Assembly (NCBI RefSeq): GCF_017848315.1
Contig: NZ_JAFKEC010000004.1
Span: 62,001 to 126,000, forward strand
Reading direction: 5' to 3'
Source of the DNA: Pseudomonas palmensis
GTDB lineage: Bacteria > Pseudomonadota > Gammaproteobacteria > Pseudomonadales > Pseudomonadaceae
DNA: 64,000 nt
The notes under the pieces were generated by a model. The model was not told the origin of the DNA, did not search any database, and was given only the letters and a program-made list of their open reading frames with translations. Positions 8,357-16,880 of the stretch are shown in pieces. Numbering within the stretch: the first letter of the stretch is position 1; each line of letters starts with the position of its first letter. Position numbers and translations under genes: made by a program.

Positions 8357-9368
8357 TCACTCATACCCAGCCGCAGCATTCCTCAGCTTTTGCGCAATTT
8401 GCTCGCGTAGGTTCAGCGGCATTTCAACCACTAGCGCATCGCCCAGCGACAAGATCCACCACTGCAGTTGCCAGCTATCGCTGATCGTTGCTGTGACGCG
8501 ATAGCCATCGCCATTGCCAAGGTCGGTTAGCGCCATATCTGCGCTCAGCGGCGTTTCTCGCAGCAGGCGAGCTTGCTTTTCACTTAGCCAAGCCTGGAAG
8601 GCGATTCTTTCTGTATTGCCGAACTGCAGCGCATCGCTATTCAAGTAGGCCTGTAGATTGAAATCCTTCAGTCCCTGCGTTGGGGACTCCAAGAGGGACA
8701 ATTCGCGGAATCGATGGACTGCGTACTGGCGCACATCGGTGTAAGAGTCGGCGGTGCCGATCAGGTAAGTGATCAATCCACGTTGCACCAGGGCCAGCGG
8801 ATTGAGTTTCAGTTGGCTGACTTTGTCAGAGTGTGCGGAGTAGTACTGACATTGCAACTGTTTCTCCTCCAGCAAGGCCTGTTGCAATGTCTCCAGAATT
8901 TCCTCTGGAATCTCCGGCGCTTGCAGGTTCAAGTGCGGGGCGCACGCTGGCTACTTTATCCAGCCAGCGTGCGGCTTGATTCTCCTCGCCCAATCACTTG
9001 AGTTTTTGTCGCGCGTGGTTGAAACGAGGCTCCAGCACTCTGAGCATGCTGTTAGGCAGCAGTGGGCGGATTGCGTCTTCGACTAGAGCCAGGCTCAACG
9101 CCTCGGTCAGGGTAACTCCCTGCAATTCGACGCTGACACCGGGTTGCCAGTACCAACCGTAAGGCGCGCTTGCGTCATTGCATTGCAGGGGGAACATCAG
9201 CGACAGATCGATCAGGTCGCGTTCAATCGTACGCCGGCTGATTTTATAACCCGATAAGTGTAGGCGCGTGGCGAGTTCGGCGGTGGTGATTCCGGGTGAT
9301 CTGGATGGCAACTGGCGAAGCAATTCCCACTGACGGCTGACGGTGGATTGGGCTTTGGCAGAGGGCAA
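8357..9368 (-). pseudogene. Split WYL-domain transcription regulator
   Basis: Two adjacent frames together make one normal WYL regulator of about 335 residues. The first (9368 to 8994) holds the helix-turn-helix (TTAELATRLHLSGYKISRRTIERDL) and ends at a TGA. Beyond the TGA the same frame continues as protein-like sequence (LGEENQAARWLDKVASVRP) until the C4 tract at plus-strand 8937-8940. There a one-base shift joins it to the second frame (to 8357), which carries the WYL-like beta-domain and the C-terminal part. One stop and one frameshift are therefore needed to explain it. WYL proteins often repress defence genes and here would have controlled the adjacent AAA gene. Independent expression of the two halves cannot be excluded. 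Confidence 0.6.
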
Positions 9369-9460
9369 GACAGGCTTCCTTGTGTAGTGCTTAAGCTCGG
9401 TATGGCGACAAGGGTGATAGATGGCACTAAGCCAGTCAACACCCGTCCGAACGTCCGCTG

Positions 9461-11571
9461 TCAGTGTACAAACCCTATAGGTCTCTGCTTCCCGGCAGTT
9501 TTGAGGCGGGTTTCAGCGATGAGCGCGCAGGCCAACTCGTTCGCATTGGCGAAGGGTTTGAAGCGCGCTTGCCTGGCCACCGAGGCAAAGTCGCCTGGGG
9601 TCAATCGCTGTTCGCTTCTCAGCCGCAGGCTTGCCGTCTTGGTGGGGTCCTTGAGTTTAAGTGCCTGCAAGTGGGTGCTGAACAGTTGCTGTACCTGGGG
9701 TTGGTCCAGGTAACCAAAGTAGATTTTCATGTCGAAGCGGCGCAGCGATGCTTCGTCCAGATCACGGATCAAGTTCGTTGAGGCAATGAACAGGCCACGA
9801 TAGCTTTCCATCTGGGTGAGCATTTCGTTTACCGCTGTCACTTCCCAGCTTTGCTTTGCCTTGCGTCGATCCTGCAAAAAGCTGTCGACTTCATCGAGGA
9901 GCAGTACCGCGCCGTCCTGAGTGGCTTGTGCAAAAGCTTCGGCAAGATTCTGTTCGGTCTGGCCCACATACGGGGAAACAAGATCAGATACCCGTTGCAC
10001 CATCAGTGGCCTGTCCAGTTCCTGTGCTAACCAACAGCCGAAGGCGGTTTTGCCAGTGCCAGGAGGCCCGTAGAAACATAAGCGTGCTTCAGCGTGCTTG
10101 CGTAAACCTTCGACCAGACCATCGAGCGGTACATCGGTGTTGATCAGTTCAGGCGAGTAAAAGCTCGGCAATCGCTGGCCCTGTGCGCCCTCCAACTTGT
10201 CAAAACCTTGGGCTTTGAGTGTGCTGTCGACCAGGCACTCGCCCGTTGCATCAAGCTTTTTGCCGGCGCGGGGATTCAGGCTGCGGGCGATGCGAACCGC
10301 GCGAGTGATCACTGCCGGTGTTGCATGTTCATGATCGATAAGTTTCTCCACAAGCTCATTGCCCAGCTTGTCGGCGCTGCACTCCCTAATGATTTGCTCG
10401 CGCTGTGCCCGAGGCGGGTTTGGCAGGTTGATGACCAGATCAAAGCGGCGAATGTGCGCCGCATCCAGCGACTCGACACTGTTGCTCAGCCAAAAGCAGG
10501 GCAGGGCGTTTTCTTCGAGCATCCGATTGATCCAGCCTTTCTGTGCCTTGCTGCGGGCACCCATACCCATGGGTGTGGGGCTATCGAAAATGTCTTCGAT
10601 TTCATCCAGGACCAGCAGCGATTTGTGCGAATGCAAGACGCTCATGGCCGAGCGCAATGCGCACAAGCGCTGGCTGGCACTGACCGGATCGCCGTCACTG
10701 TCGGTGCAGGCGATCTCATACAGATCGGTATTCAGTGTTTTGGCGAGCAGGCGGCTCAACTGTGTCTTACCCGTACCTGGCGGGCCATAAAGCAGAGTGT
10801 TTACCCCGCTTCGGCCTTCGACCAATCCCTTGGCCAGGTAGGCTTGGGCGATATCTACGTGCTGACGCAGGTGTTCGTATTTATCGAGCCCGAGCTCACC
10901 CGGCGGGCTAAGCCTGAACGCATACTTGAACAACTCGATGGGCTCGTCCTGATTGAAACGCATCAATCCCGGCAAATCAGAATTACCCACGCTCAAGCGG
11001 CTGCTCAGGGTGGTGACCGAGCAGGACAGGGTATTGACTTCAAGCAGACCCGACCGGACCAGTTGACCGTCGTTGCTCAGATACCGTGTCAGTTGCAGCT
11101 GTGGAATATCCAACAGGGTGCTGAGTACAGCGAGCATGCGGTTGAAACCGAGCATTCCCAGCTCGTCGGCAGCGTTGGTGAGCGTCGGATCGGTATGCAT
11201 CAGGACACAAAAACCGAGAATGCGGAGTTCCGCCGCATCAAGTTCGAGCAACTCTCCCAGCGCCTCAAGATTTTCTTCCAGCATGTCGGGGTATCGTAGC
11301 TGGTGAACGTCTCATCAAACAGCTTGCGTTCGCCCTTCAAGCGCAAGAGCGCCTGGCGTGGGTGGAAATCCTCTTCATCGATCAGCGCTTGCAGGCCCAG
11401 TTCGATGGCCAGTTCGTCATCGTTAAAGCCATGCCGCTGGATAAGATTCCGATGCCCGCCAAGATCGAGCATCATCATGAACGACCACTTCAGGGTCAGG
11501 GCGCAGGTGTCCGCGTTATGGGGGCCGGAACTACGTACATTACTGCGATTCAGCGAACGCGGGATGGGCAC
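9461..11571 (-). pseudogene. Double-AAA+ ATPase, frameshifted near its N-terminus
   Basis: The main frame (607 residues from 11284) has two complete AAA+ modules. The first has YGPPGTGKTQLSRLLA and LLVLDEIEDIF; the second has YGPPGTGKTAFGCWLA, VLLLDEVDSFLQ and sensor/arginine-finger segments ending RRFD. The N-terminal part (LDLGGHRNLIQRHGFNDDELAIELGLQAL...DETFTSYDTP) is in another frame and joins at a run of four Cs (plus strand 11288-11291). Five Cs would give a continuous DTPDMLEENLEAL. The natural start is probably the GTG at 11571, which has AGGAG eight bases upstream, giving about 703 residues. The C-terminal main frame could still be translated from its own ATG. Such ATPases remodel or unfold partners; the target is unknown. 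Confidence 0.6.
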
Positions 11572-11847
11572 GACGACTACTCCTGATACTGGCAAGACAT
11601 GATCATGAGGCCAAGGTGCGTCGTAATGTGTCGCGCTCGGGTCAGGGGTGGAATGGCGATAGATGCCGTGTCGAAAGAGGCTGGCATTCTGATGCGCAGT
11701 CCTTGCTGGTGATGAATCAGAAGCAACGGGATGGACTCTCCTCACCTCGGGATCTTGAGTGTCAGACTGCAAGTGCGAACCTCAGTCAACAGTGAGAAGG
11801 GGGCCGGATTCCCGGCGTGGAAGTCCACGCCATCCACCACTTGAGCG

Positions 11848-12723
11848 TCAATCATTCATAAGCCAAGGCTTCAGTTCCTTGAGATTGGTCACCACGATTT
11901 GTTGCGCTTCAGGATTAGTGGTCAGGTTTCTGGGGTCGATCTGATAGCGTTGCAATACATACTTCACCAGCGCCCTGCGACTGGGCACAACTAGCTGGCC
12001 ATCAACCATGCCGAAGTCGGTTTCGATGATTGACTTCTGCGCCGCGTTCAATCGCCCATCGGCGGCAAATATCACCGGTATTTCGGTGTTCCAGTCTTCA
12101 TCCAGCTCACGAGTGTTTGGCGATTCGTCGAGCAAATCCGGCTGGCCCCGTAGACGGCTGAGCACAAAGTCGCGGTACTGGGCGTTCTTCTCGCAGTAAG
12201 CCCGCACATGCCAGCGCATACCGGTGTAGACCAACGTGTGAGGGGCGATGAGACGAATTTCCACGTTAGGGGTATTGAGCGACACGTACTCGGTTTCCAG
12301 GCGCAGGCCATCGCGACACGCTTTGAGCAGCGGGCGTAGTACCTCTGGGCGAATCGGGCGATCCGGGACCTCCAGCACCTTGGTGTGGGCGTAGGCTAGG
12401 GCGAGTCCATCGATGTGCGGGGCGCGTTCGTTGTTCTGATAAAGCAGGTGCAAATAGGCGCTGGCGCTGTCGTCGATGAACAGCGGGGTGAACGTCTTGC
12501 TGGGTACGTAACCCTTTATTTTTTTGTCATATGTAAGATTTTTGGGCGCATGTTCCGTGATGTAGGTGTTGATGTCCTTGGACGCCTGCTGACGGCTGAT
12601 GCCGAAGCTCTGTATCAAGTGTCCCGTGGTCAACCGGCCCTCCCACCAGGCAACTGTCTCGATCAAGCGATAGCGAAGTGCCAGGTCCCAGCGGACCTGT
12701 TCGATGGATTGTTTGCGTTTCAT
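11848..12723 (-). CDS. WYL-domain repressor, BrxR/CapW-like
   Basis: The 291-residue protein has a winged helix-turn-helix at the N-terminus (residues about 10-60: LIETVAWWEGRLTTGHLIQSFGISRQQASKDINTY), then a WYL beta-domain (about 125-200) and a WCX-like C-terminal segment (about 215-290). This three-part layout and length match the BrxR/CapW family, dimeric repressors placed at the head of BREX, CBASS and other defence loci that release DNA when they bind a signal. It is divergently placed to the small membrane protein/ADP-ribosylglycohydrolase genes, with an inverted repeat between. It probably controls that unit and perhaps more of the module. The ligand is unknown. Confidence 0.8.
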   Translation of the reverse strand: MKRKQSIEQVRWDLALRYRLIETVAWWEGRLTTGHLIQSFGISRQQASKDINTYITEHAPKNLTYDKKIKGYVPSKTFTPLFIDDSASAYLHLLYQNNERAPHIDGLALAYAHTKVLEVPDRPIRPEVLRPLLKACRDGLRLETEYVSLNTPNVEIRLIAPHTLVYTGMRWHVRAYCEKNAQYRDFVLSRLRGQPDLLDESPNTRELDEDWNTEIPVIFAADGRLNAAQKSIIETDFGMVDGQLVVPSRRALVKYVLQRYQIDPRNLTTNPEAQQIVVTNLKELKPWLMND

Positions 12724-12759
12724 ACCCTCTCCATGTGCGTGAATACTTTACCTGTATAA

Positions 12760-12774
12760 GTCTACATTCTAGAC
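12760..12774. promoter_or_regulatory. Small inverted repeat in WYL/ARH divergent region
   Basis: GTCTA-CATTC-TAGAC is a perfect inverted repeat in the 120-bp gap between the WYL repressor (minus) and the next plus-strand gene. The direct repeat ACCTGT (12750 and 12774) flanks it. It is a candidate operator for the WYL repressor; the arms are short, so chance is possible. Confidence 0.35.
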
Positions 12775-12843
12775 CTGTCACTTAACACTACATATCTTGT
12801 GTCTGGCATTCGAAATGAATTGAAGTCACGGAAGGAAGTGGGC

Positions 12844-13101
12844 ATGAGTATGTCGGAATTGGTTTCGACAGGGGCGTTGGTGATGATGGTGGCAATACTG
12901 CTGGTGTTACTGCATCAGTGGTTGAGGTTGCGTGACCTCTGGCAGATGGCTATGGATTGCCAAAAGAGTGCGCGCTGGGCACGGATTTGGGAGGCAGAGA
13001 ACCGCGAGTTGCGTTCGGCACTGCGCGCTGAAAAAGCACACATCGAGCAGTTGCAAAGAAAGCTGGTGATTTTGCAGGAATTGATCCCGGCTGAGGGATA
13101 A
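12844..13101 (+). CDS. Small single-pass membrane protein with coiled coil
   Basis: The 85-residue product starts with one membrane helix (ELVSTGALVMMVAILLVLLHQWL) and continues as a charged helix rich in Glu, Arg and Leu (ARIWEAENRELRSALRAEKAHIEQLQRKLVILQEL), a likely coiled coil. The ATG at 12844 is preferred because GGAAGGAA lies just upstream; an earlier in-frame start at 12799 has no ribosome site. It ends five bases before the ADP-ribosylglycohydrolase-like gene and is surely co-transcribed with it. A membrane anchor or partner for a neighbouring enzyme is a fair guess, but no function is known to me. Confidence 0.6.
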   Translation: MSMSELVSTGALVMMVAILLVLLHQWLRLRDLWQMAMDCQKSARWARIWEAENRELRSALRAEKAHIEQLQRKLVILQELIPAEG

Positions 13102-13105
13102 GGGA

Positions 13106-14164
13106 ATGGACATGAACAGACTTGAGCTGATCAAAGGTTGCCTGCTGGGTGGCGCTGTCGGTGATGCGCTTGGCGCCCCCGTGGAGTTTCTCGAGTGGCC
13201 GCTCATCGAGGCCAGGTTCGGTCCGCAGGGCATGATTGATTTTGCCCCGGCGTATGGCATCACCGGCTCCATCGGCGACAGCACGCAGATGATGCTGTTC
13301 ACCGCAGAAGGCTTGCTGCGGGCATATGTGCTTGGGAGTTCACGGCAGCCTTGCCATGTCCCCAGCATTATTCATCACGCATTGCTACGTTGGCTGACGA
13401 CCCAGGATTACCCCTCGCTGATACCGGTCGCCACAGATGGCTGGCTGATCAAGGATGTGGAGCTCTGGTCGAGGCGTGCCCCCGACTCAACTTGCCTGAG
13501 TGCACTCAAGGCCAGTGGGTGGCTTGGGGCGGTTGCCGAAAACCACAGCAAAGGCAACGGTGCCTTGGTCCGTGCTGCACCCTGTGCATTCTTTGCCAAT
13601 GCATTCCACCACGCGGCCCAGTCCGGACGGCTGACGCACGGGCATCCGACATGCTATCTGGCGGCTGGGCTGTTTGCCGACATTCTTCAGCGTGTTGTCG
13701 ATCGACGCGACAGCCTGGAACACGCAGTGACTCAAAGTCTGGCCAGGTATGGGCAAGTGCCTGGCATGGAAGAAACTCGCAACCTCATCGAGCGCGTGCT
13801 GTTGTACTTTTACGAGGGTTACTTGCCCACCCCGCAACGCATCGACGATTTTGGCGGTGGCTGGGTCGCAGAACAGGCGCTGGCCATCGGCCTGTGGTGC
13901 GCGCTGACCGCACGATCACTTGAAGAAGGGCTGGTCACGGCGGTCAATCACAGTGGTGACAGCAGCAGTACAGGGCTTGTCGTCGGGCACTTGTTGGGCG
14001 CGCAGTATGGCACCGCCACCGTTCCTGCTCGCTGGCTCGAGCGCCTGGAACTGCGTCAGGTGATTACGCAGGTAGCTGAAGATCTTGAACACGTTGCGCA
14101 TGCGTACTGTGGGCTTGACGGCGAGTTTGATGAGCAGATTGAACTGGCGTATCCGGGGAGTTGA
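13106..14164 (+). CDS. ADP-ribosylglycohydrolase-fold protein with altered metal site
   Basis: The opening KGCLLGGAVGDALGAPVEF (residues 10-28) is the signature of the DraG/ARH family, all-helical enzymes that remove ADP-ribose from proteins, DNA or RNA using two magnesium ions. The two metal-binding motifs are present but changed. The usual TDDT reads GDST (57-60) and the usual GDSDST reads GDSSST (284-289), so one Asp in each is replaced by Ser. That pairing suggests loss or weakening of a metal and perhaps a binding-only role. The length (352) is near normal. It follows a small membrane protein and precedes a zinc ribbon, and converges on the dynamin operon. ADP-ribose chemistry is common in phage defence. 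Confidence 0.8.
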   Translation: MDMNRLELIKGCLLGGAVGDALGAPVEFLEWPLIEARFGPQGMIDFAPAYGITGSIGDSTQMMLFTAEGLLRAYVLGSSRQPCHVPSIIHHALLRWLTTQDYPSLIPVATDGWLIKDVELWSRRAPDSTCLSALKASGWLGAVAENHSKGNGALVRAAPCAFFANAFHHAAQSGRLTHGHPTCYLAAGLFADILQRVVDRRDSLEHAVTQSLARYGQVPGMEETRNLIERVLLYFYEGYLPTPQRIDDFGGGWVAEQALAIGLWCALTARSLEEGLVTAVNHSGDSSSTGLVVGHLLGAQYGTATVPARWLERLELRQVITQVAEDLEHVAHAYCGLDGEFDEQIELAYPGS

Positions 14165-14209
14165 GCACGGTGAAGGCAGTGAACTTGCGCAGCGGAAAAG
14201 GAGCTTAAA

Positions 14210-14410
14210 ATGCCGATCAAACCCAGACCCTTCACTTTTGAATGTGAAGGTTGTGGTTGGACGAAAACAGTGGCTCCGCAGAGTGATGCGTTGGCGCCCG
14301 GTGAGTGGATCGATCAGTGCCCGAAGTGTGGGAGCAAGGCGCTGAAGATGCGCCCTGCGGGGTGGTTTGCGGGGGCGGTGGCGGAGCTGTTGGCGCGGCG
14401 GCGATTTTGA
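14210..14410 (+). CDS. Small zinc-ribbon protein
   Basis: The 66-residue product has two CxxC pairs, CEGC near residue 12 and CPKC near residue 43, spaced as in a rubredoxin-like zinc ribbon. A short hydrophobic tail (GWFAGAVAELLA) ends in Arg-rich RRRF. The ATG at 14210 has AAGGAG six bases upstream. It lies 45 bases after the ARH-fold gene and probably belongs to the same transcript. Proteins of this kind often bind nucleic acid or a larger partner; nothing more specific can be said. Confidence 0.6.
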   Translation: MPIKPRPFTFECEGCGWTKTVAPQSDALAPGEWIDQCPKCGSKALKMRPAGWFAGAVAELLARRRF

Positions 14411-14453
14411 GCGGGTGGCGGATGACCGTAGCACCTGCCTGATCGACTAACGT

Positions 14454-14482
14454 ACAGGCCGGGGATGTGCATCCTGGCCTGT
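14454..14482. terminator. Hairpin between convergent zinc-ribbon and dynamin genes
   Basis: ACAGGCC and GGCCTGT form a 7-bp outer stem, with GGAT/ATCC pairing inside, between two genes that point at each other. There is no clear T-run. The position suits a bidirectional terminator. Confidence 0.45.
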
Positions 14483-14534
14483 AAGGGCCTGCTATAGGGC
14501 AGACCCGGGTTCCCAAAAGTGCGCGTTCAGGCAT

Positions 14535-16880
14535 TTAGCGGCGTATTCGAGTGCGCAGAAAGTCATCAGGCTCGGCAGAGGTTCTCGTGCGAACGAGTTC
14601 GCAAGCCTCCAAGGCTTTTCGAGCGGCCAGCTTGAGCTTTCGACGAAGGCCCTCGCATTCATCCACCAGTTTTTCCAGCCCGGAAGAATCGAACATTTGC
14701 TCAGATATGGGAAATGCTCGATCTATTCTGTCGAACAACACCGTTCCCCCTATTTCCAGCGCATCGAGCTTGAACCCGTTGAACTCGCCTTTGCGGCTCT
14801 CCAGCTGCGCTATATCGGTTTTGAGGGCCTGCTTGTAGGCATCGAACACTGCGTCGAGCTTGCTGGTAACTTTCCCGACCACATCCACTTTACGGTTGAT
14901 AGAGCGCAGGAACTGGTCAAACGTCCGGCGGCTCGAGGGGTAGTCTTTCTTGCGTGTGGATGAATAGGCGCACATGCCCGCGTATTCGATACCAGCAAAG
15001 CTCAGGTCGTCGGCTACCTGATCCATGATCTGGCTAATGTCGTCTTGAGACTTCACATCTGCCTTGTTCAGCACGATGTACAGCGACTCTCCGCGAAACG
15101 GCGTGGATTCGATGAACTCGATATCGGACTGGTCGATGGTTCCGGCCGGGTCGAGTCCGATGACCCAGACCAGTGCCGATGCCTGATTGACCAGGGAAGC
15201 TGCAGTGCTGCGGTCGGAAGCCGCAGCCCCACCCGTATTACCAGGGTTGTAGCCGGGCGTATCGATGATGCACAGGTTGCCGAACAAGTCCGGATCCATG
15301 GGAACCTTGACGCTGATGAAGGGCAGGATGCGCCGTAGGTCGAAGCCGAAGGCCTGGACATATTCGTGGCACATGGATGCGTACAGGCTGGGCTCCAGGT
15401 CGATGGCCCCTCCGTTATACGAATAGCCCTTGATCCGGGTTTCTTCGGAACATACAACGTAGCTGGGTACCACGGTCACCGGGTTAATGCCAGTCGCCAG
15501 TTGCACGCTTGGGTTATGGATGAAGCTGTTGACGAACGCCGACTTGCCGCTACTGAAGCCGCCAGCAATGCTCAGGATGGTTTTGCCGGCAATGCTCGGG
15601 AAGTTGTTCAGCATCTGCATCTCGGCGAGAATCGCCTGCATATCGAGCATTGCCTGGGCTTCGCCGGCCAACGACGATTCGCGACTGGCGAACTCCATGT
15701 AGTCGTGGTTGATCAGGTCGGCGAATCTATCCAGCTGTTCATTGGTGGGTGGTTGCTGGGCCAGGACTTTGCTCACCAGGGAAAATTTTTCAGTGAGCGA
15801 CAGGTGTTGCTTGTTGATGTCTGCGTAGTTGTTCTCCAGGTGCTGCTGAGAGGCCTTGAGTTGCTCGGTCAGGCTTTCCAGCAAGTCGACGTTCTGCTCC
15901 GTGGACAGTAACTGGTTTTTATGTTCCTCCAGATACGTCTCCAGTTCGGCTATTTGTGCCAGTGCCTGAGCCTTGCGTTCTTCCAGCTCCGCAGCATTGG
16001 CCCGTTCTGCCTCCAGCTGGGCAGTGAGCGCTTCATTGTTCGACTCCAGCGAGCCGATTTGCGCAGCCTGCCCGGCGCACTGTTCGGTCAACCGGTGTTG
16101 GGCGTCGTTCAATGCTTCGATCTGCTGGCGCGCGTCGGACAGCGTGTGTAGAAGTTCAGCGATACGCTGTTCTTTTTCGATCAGTTCTTGCTTGCGATCT
16201 GCCAGGTGCTCTTTAAGGGAGGCGATCTCGGCAAGCGCCTGAACCTTACGCTCTTCCTGCTCTGCCGCATTGACCCGTTCTGCCTGCAACTGGGTGGTGA
16301 GCACCTCATTACGCGATTCCAGCGTGCGGATCTGCTCTGCCTGCTCGGCGCACTGATCGGTCAACATCTGTTTGACGTTATTCAGTTCTTCGAGCTGCTG
16401 TCTAGTATTGGTCAGCGTGCGCTGAAGCTCTGTGATGCACTGTTCCTTGTCGACAAGCTGCTGCTTGTGATCGGCAAGGTGCTCTTCGAGCCCTGCGATC
16501 TGGGCCAAGGCCTGAGCCTGTCGCTCTTCCAGGTCCTTCGTGTAAACCTTGGCCTGGGTCAGCGCGAGCATGGCCTTCTGGAGCTTGCTCTTCTCCTGCG
16601 CAAGGGCTTCGGCGGTCGACGCCATGTTGGCTGTTTCAACCTGCAAAGCCTCGGTAAGCGAGTCGTTGCGCGACTTCAGAAAGCCGATTTCGTCGTTCTG
16701 GCCAGCGCACTGAGTGGTCAATTGCTGATTAGTGCTAAACAACGTGTCGAGTTGCCACTGGGCATCGTCCAGATGCCCCTTAAGTTCAGTTGCCAACTTC
16801 TTACGCTTGAACTGCCAGAACCGGGAGAGCGACTCCAGCGTCGATCGTGCCTGTTCATTGATACTTGGCGGGTTGCTCAC
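14535..16880 (-). CDS. Dynamin-like GTPase with long repeated coiled coil
   Basis: This 781-residue protein has an N-terminal coiled coil of about 380 residues followed by a dynamin-superfamily GTPase domain. That domain has G1 AGGFSSGKSAFVNSF near residue 440, a G2 threonine in NPVTVVPSY, G3 IIDTPGYNPG near 540 and G4 VLNKADVKS near 605, with helical stalk sequence after it. The coiled coil contains a 91-residue unit repeated in tandem (residues 118-208, 209-299, then a partial copy). The start at 16880 overlaps the stop of the preceding dynamin gene by four bases, so translation is coupled. Bacterial dynamin-like proteins remodel or tether membranes, and some act in phage defence or stress. 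No membrane helix is seen here. Confidence 0.8.
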   Translation of the reverse strand: MSNPPSINEQARSTLESLSRFWQFKRKKLATELKGHLDDAQWQLDTLFSTNQQLTTQCAGQNDEIGFLKSRNDSLTEALQVETANMASTAEALAQEKSKLQKAMLALTQAKVYTKDLEERQAQALAQIAGLEEHLADHKQQLVDKEQCITELQRTLTNTRQQLEELNNVKQMLTDQCAEQAEQIRTLESRNEVLTTQLQAERVNAAEQEERKVQALAEIASLKEHLADRKQELIEKEQRIAELLHTLSDARQQIEALNDAQHRLTEQCAGQAAQIGSLESNNEALTAQLEAERANAAELEERKAQALAQIAELETYLEEHKNQLLSTEQNVDLLESLTEQLKASQQHLENNYADINKQHLSLTEKFSLVSKVLAQQPPTNEQLDRFADLINHDYMEFASRESSLAGEAQAMLDMQAILAEMQMLNNFPSIAGKTILSIAGGFSSGKSAFVNSFIHNPSVQLATGINPVTVVPSYVVCSEETRIKGYSYNGGAIDLEPSLYASMCHEYVQAFGFDLRRILPFISVKVPMDPDLFGNLCIIDTPGYNPGNTGGAAASDRSTAASLVNQASALVWVIGLDPAGTIDQSDIEFIESTPFRGESLYIVLNKADVKSQDDISQIMDQVADDLSFAGIEYAGMCAYSSTRKKDYPSSRRTFDQFLRSINRKVDVVGKVTSKLDAVFDAYKQALKTDIAQLESRKGEFNGFKLDALEIGGTVLFDRIDRAFPISEQMFDSSGLEKLVDECEGLRRKLKLAARKALEACELVRTRTSAEPDDFLRTRIRR
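15984..16529 (-). repeat. Tandem 273-bp repeat encoding a 91-residue coiled-coil unit
   Basis: Codons 118-208 (plus 16257-16529) and 209-299 (15984-16256) of the dynamin-like gene encode near-identical 91-residue units beginning EER.xQALA.IA. They end with a segment like LT.Q.SERxNAAE. A third unit starts at 15983 and decays after about 36 residues, and a partial older copy lies at codons 51-85. Unequal crossing-over is the simple cause. Confidence 0.75.
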
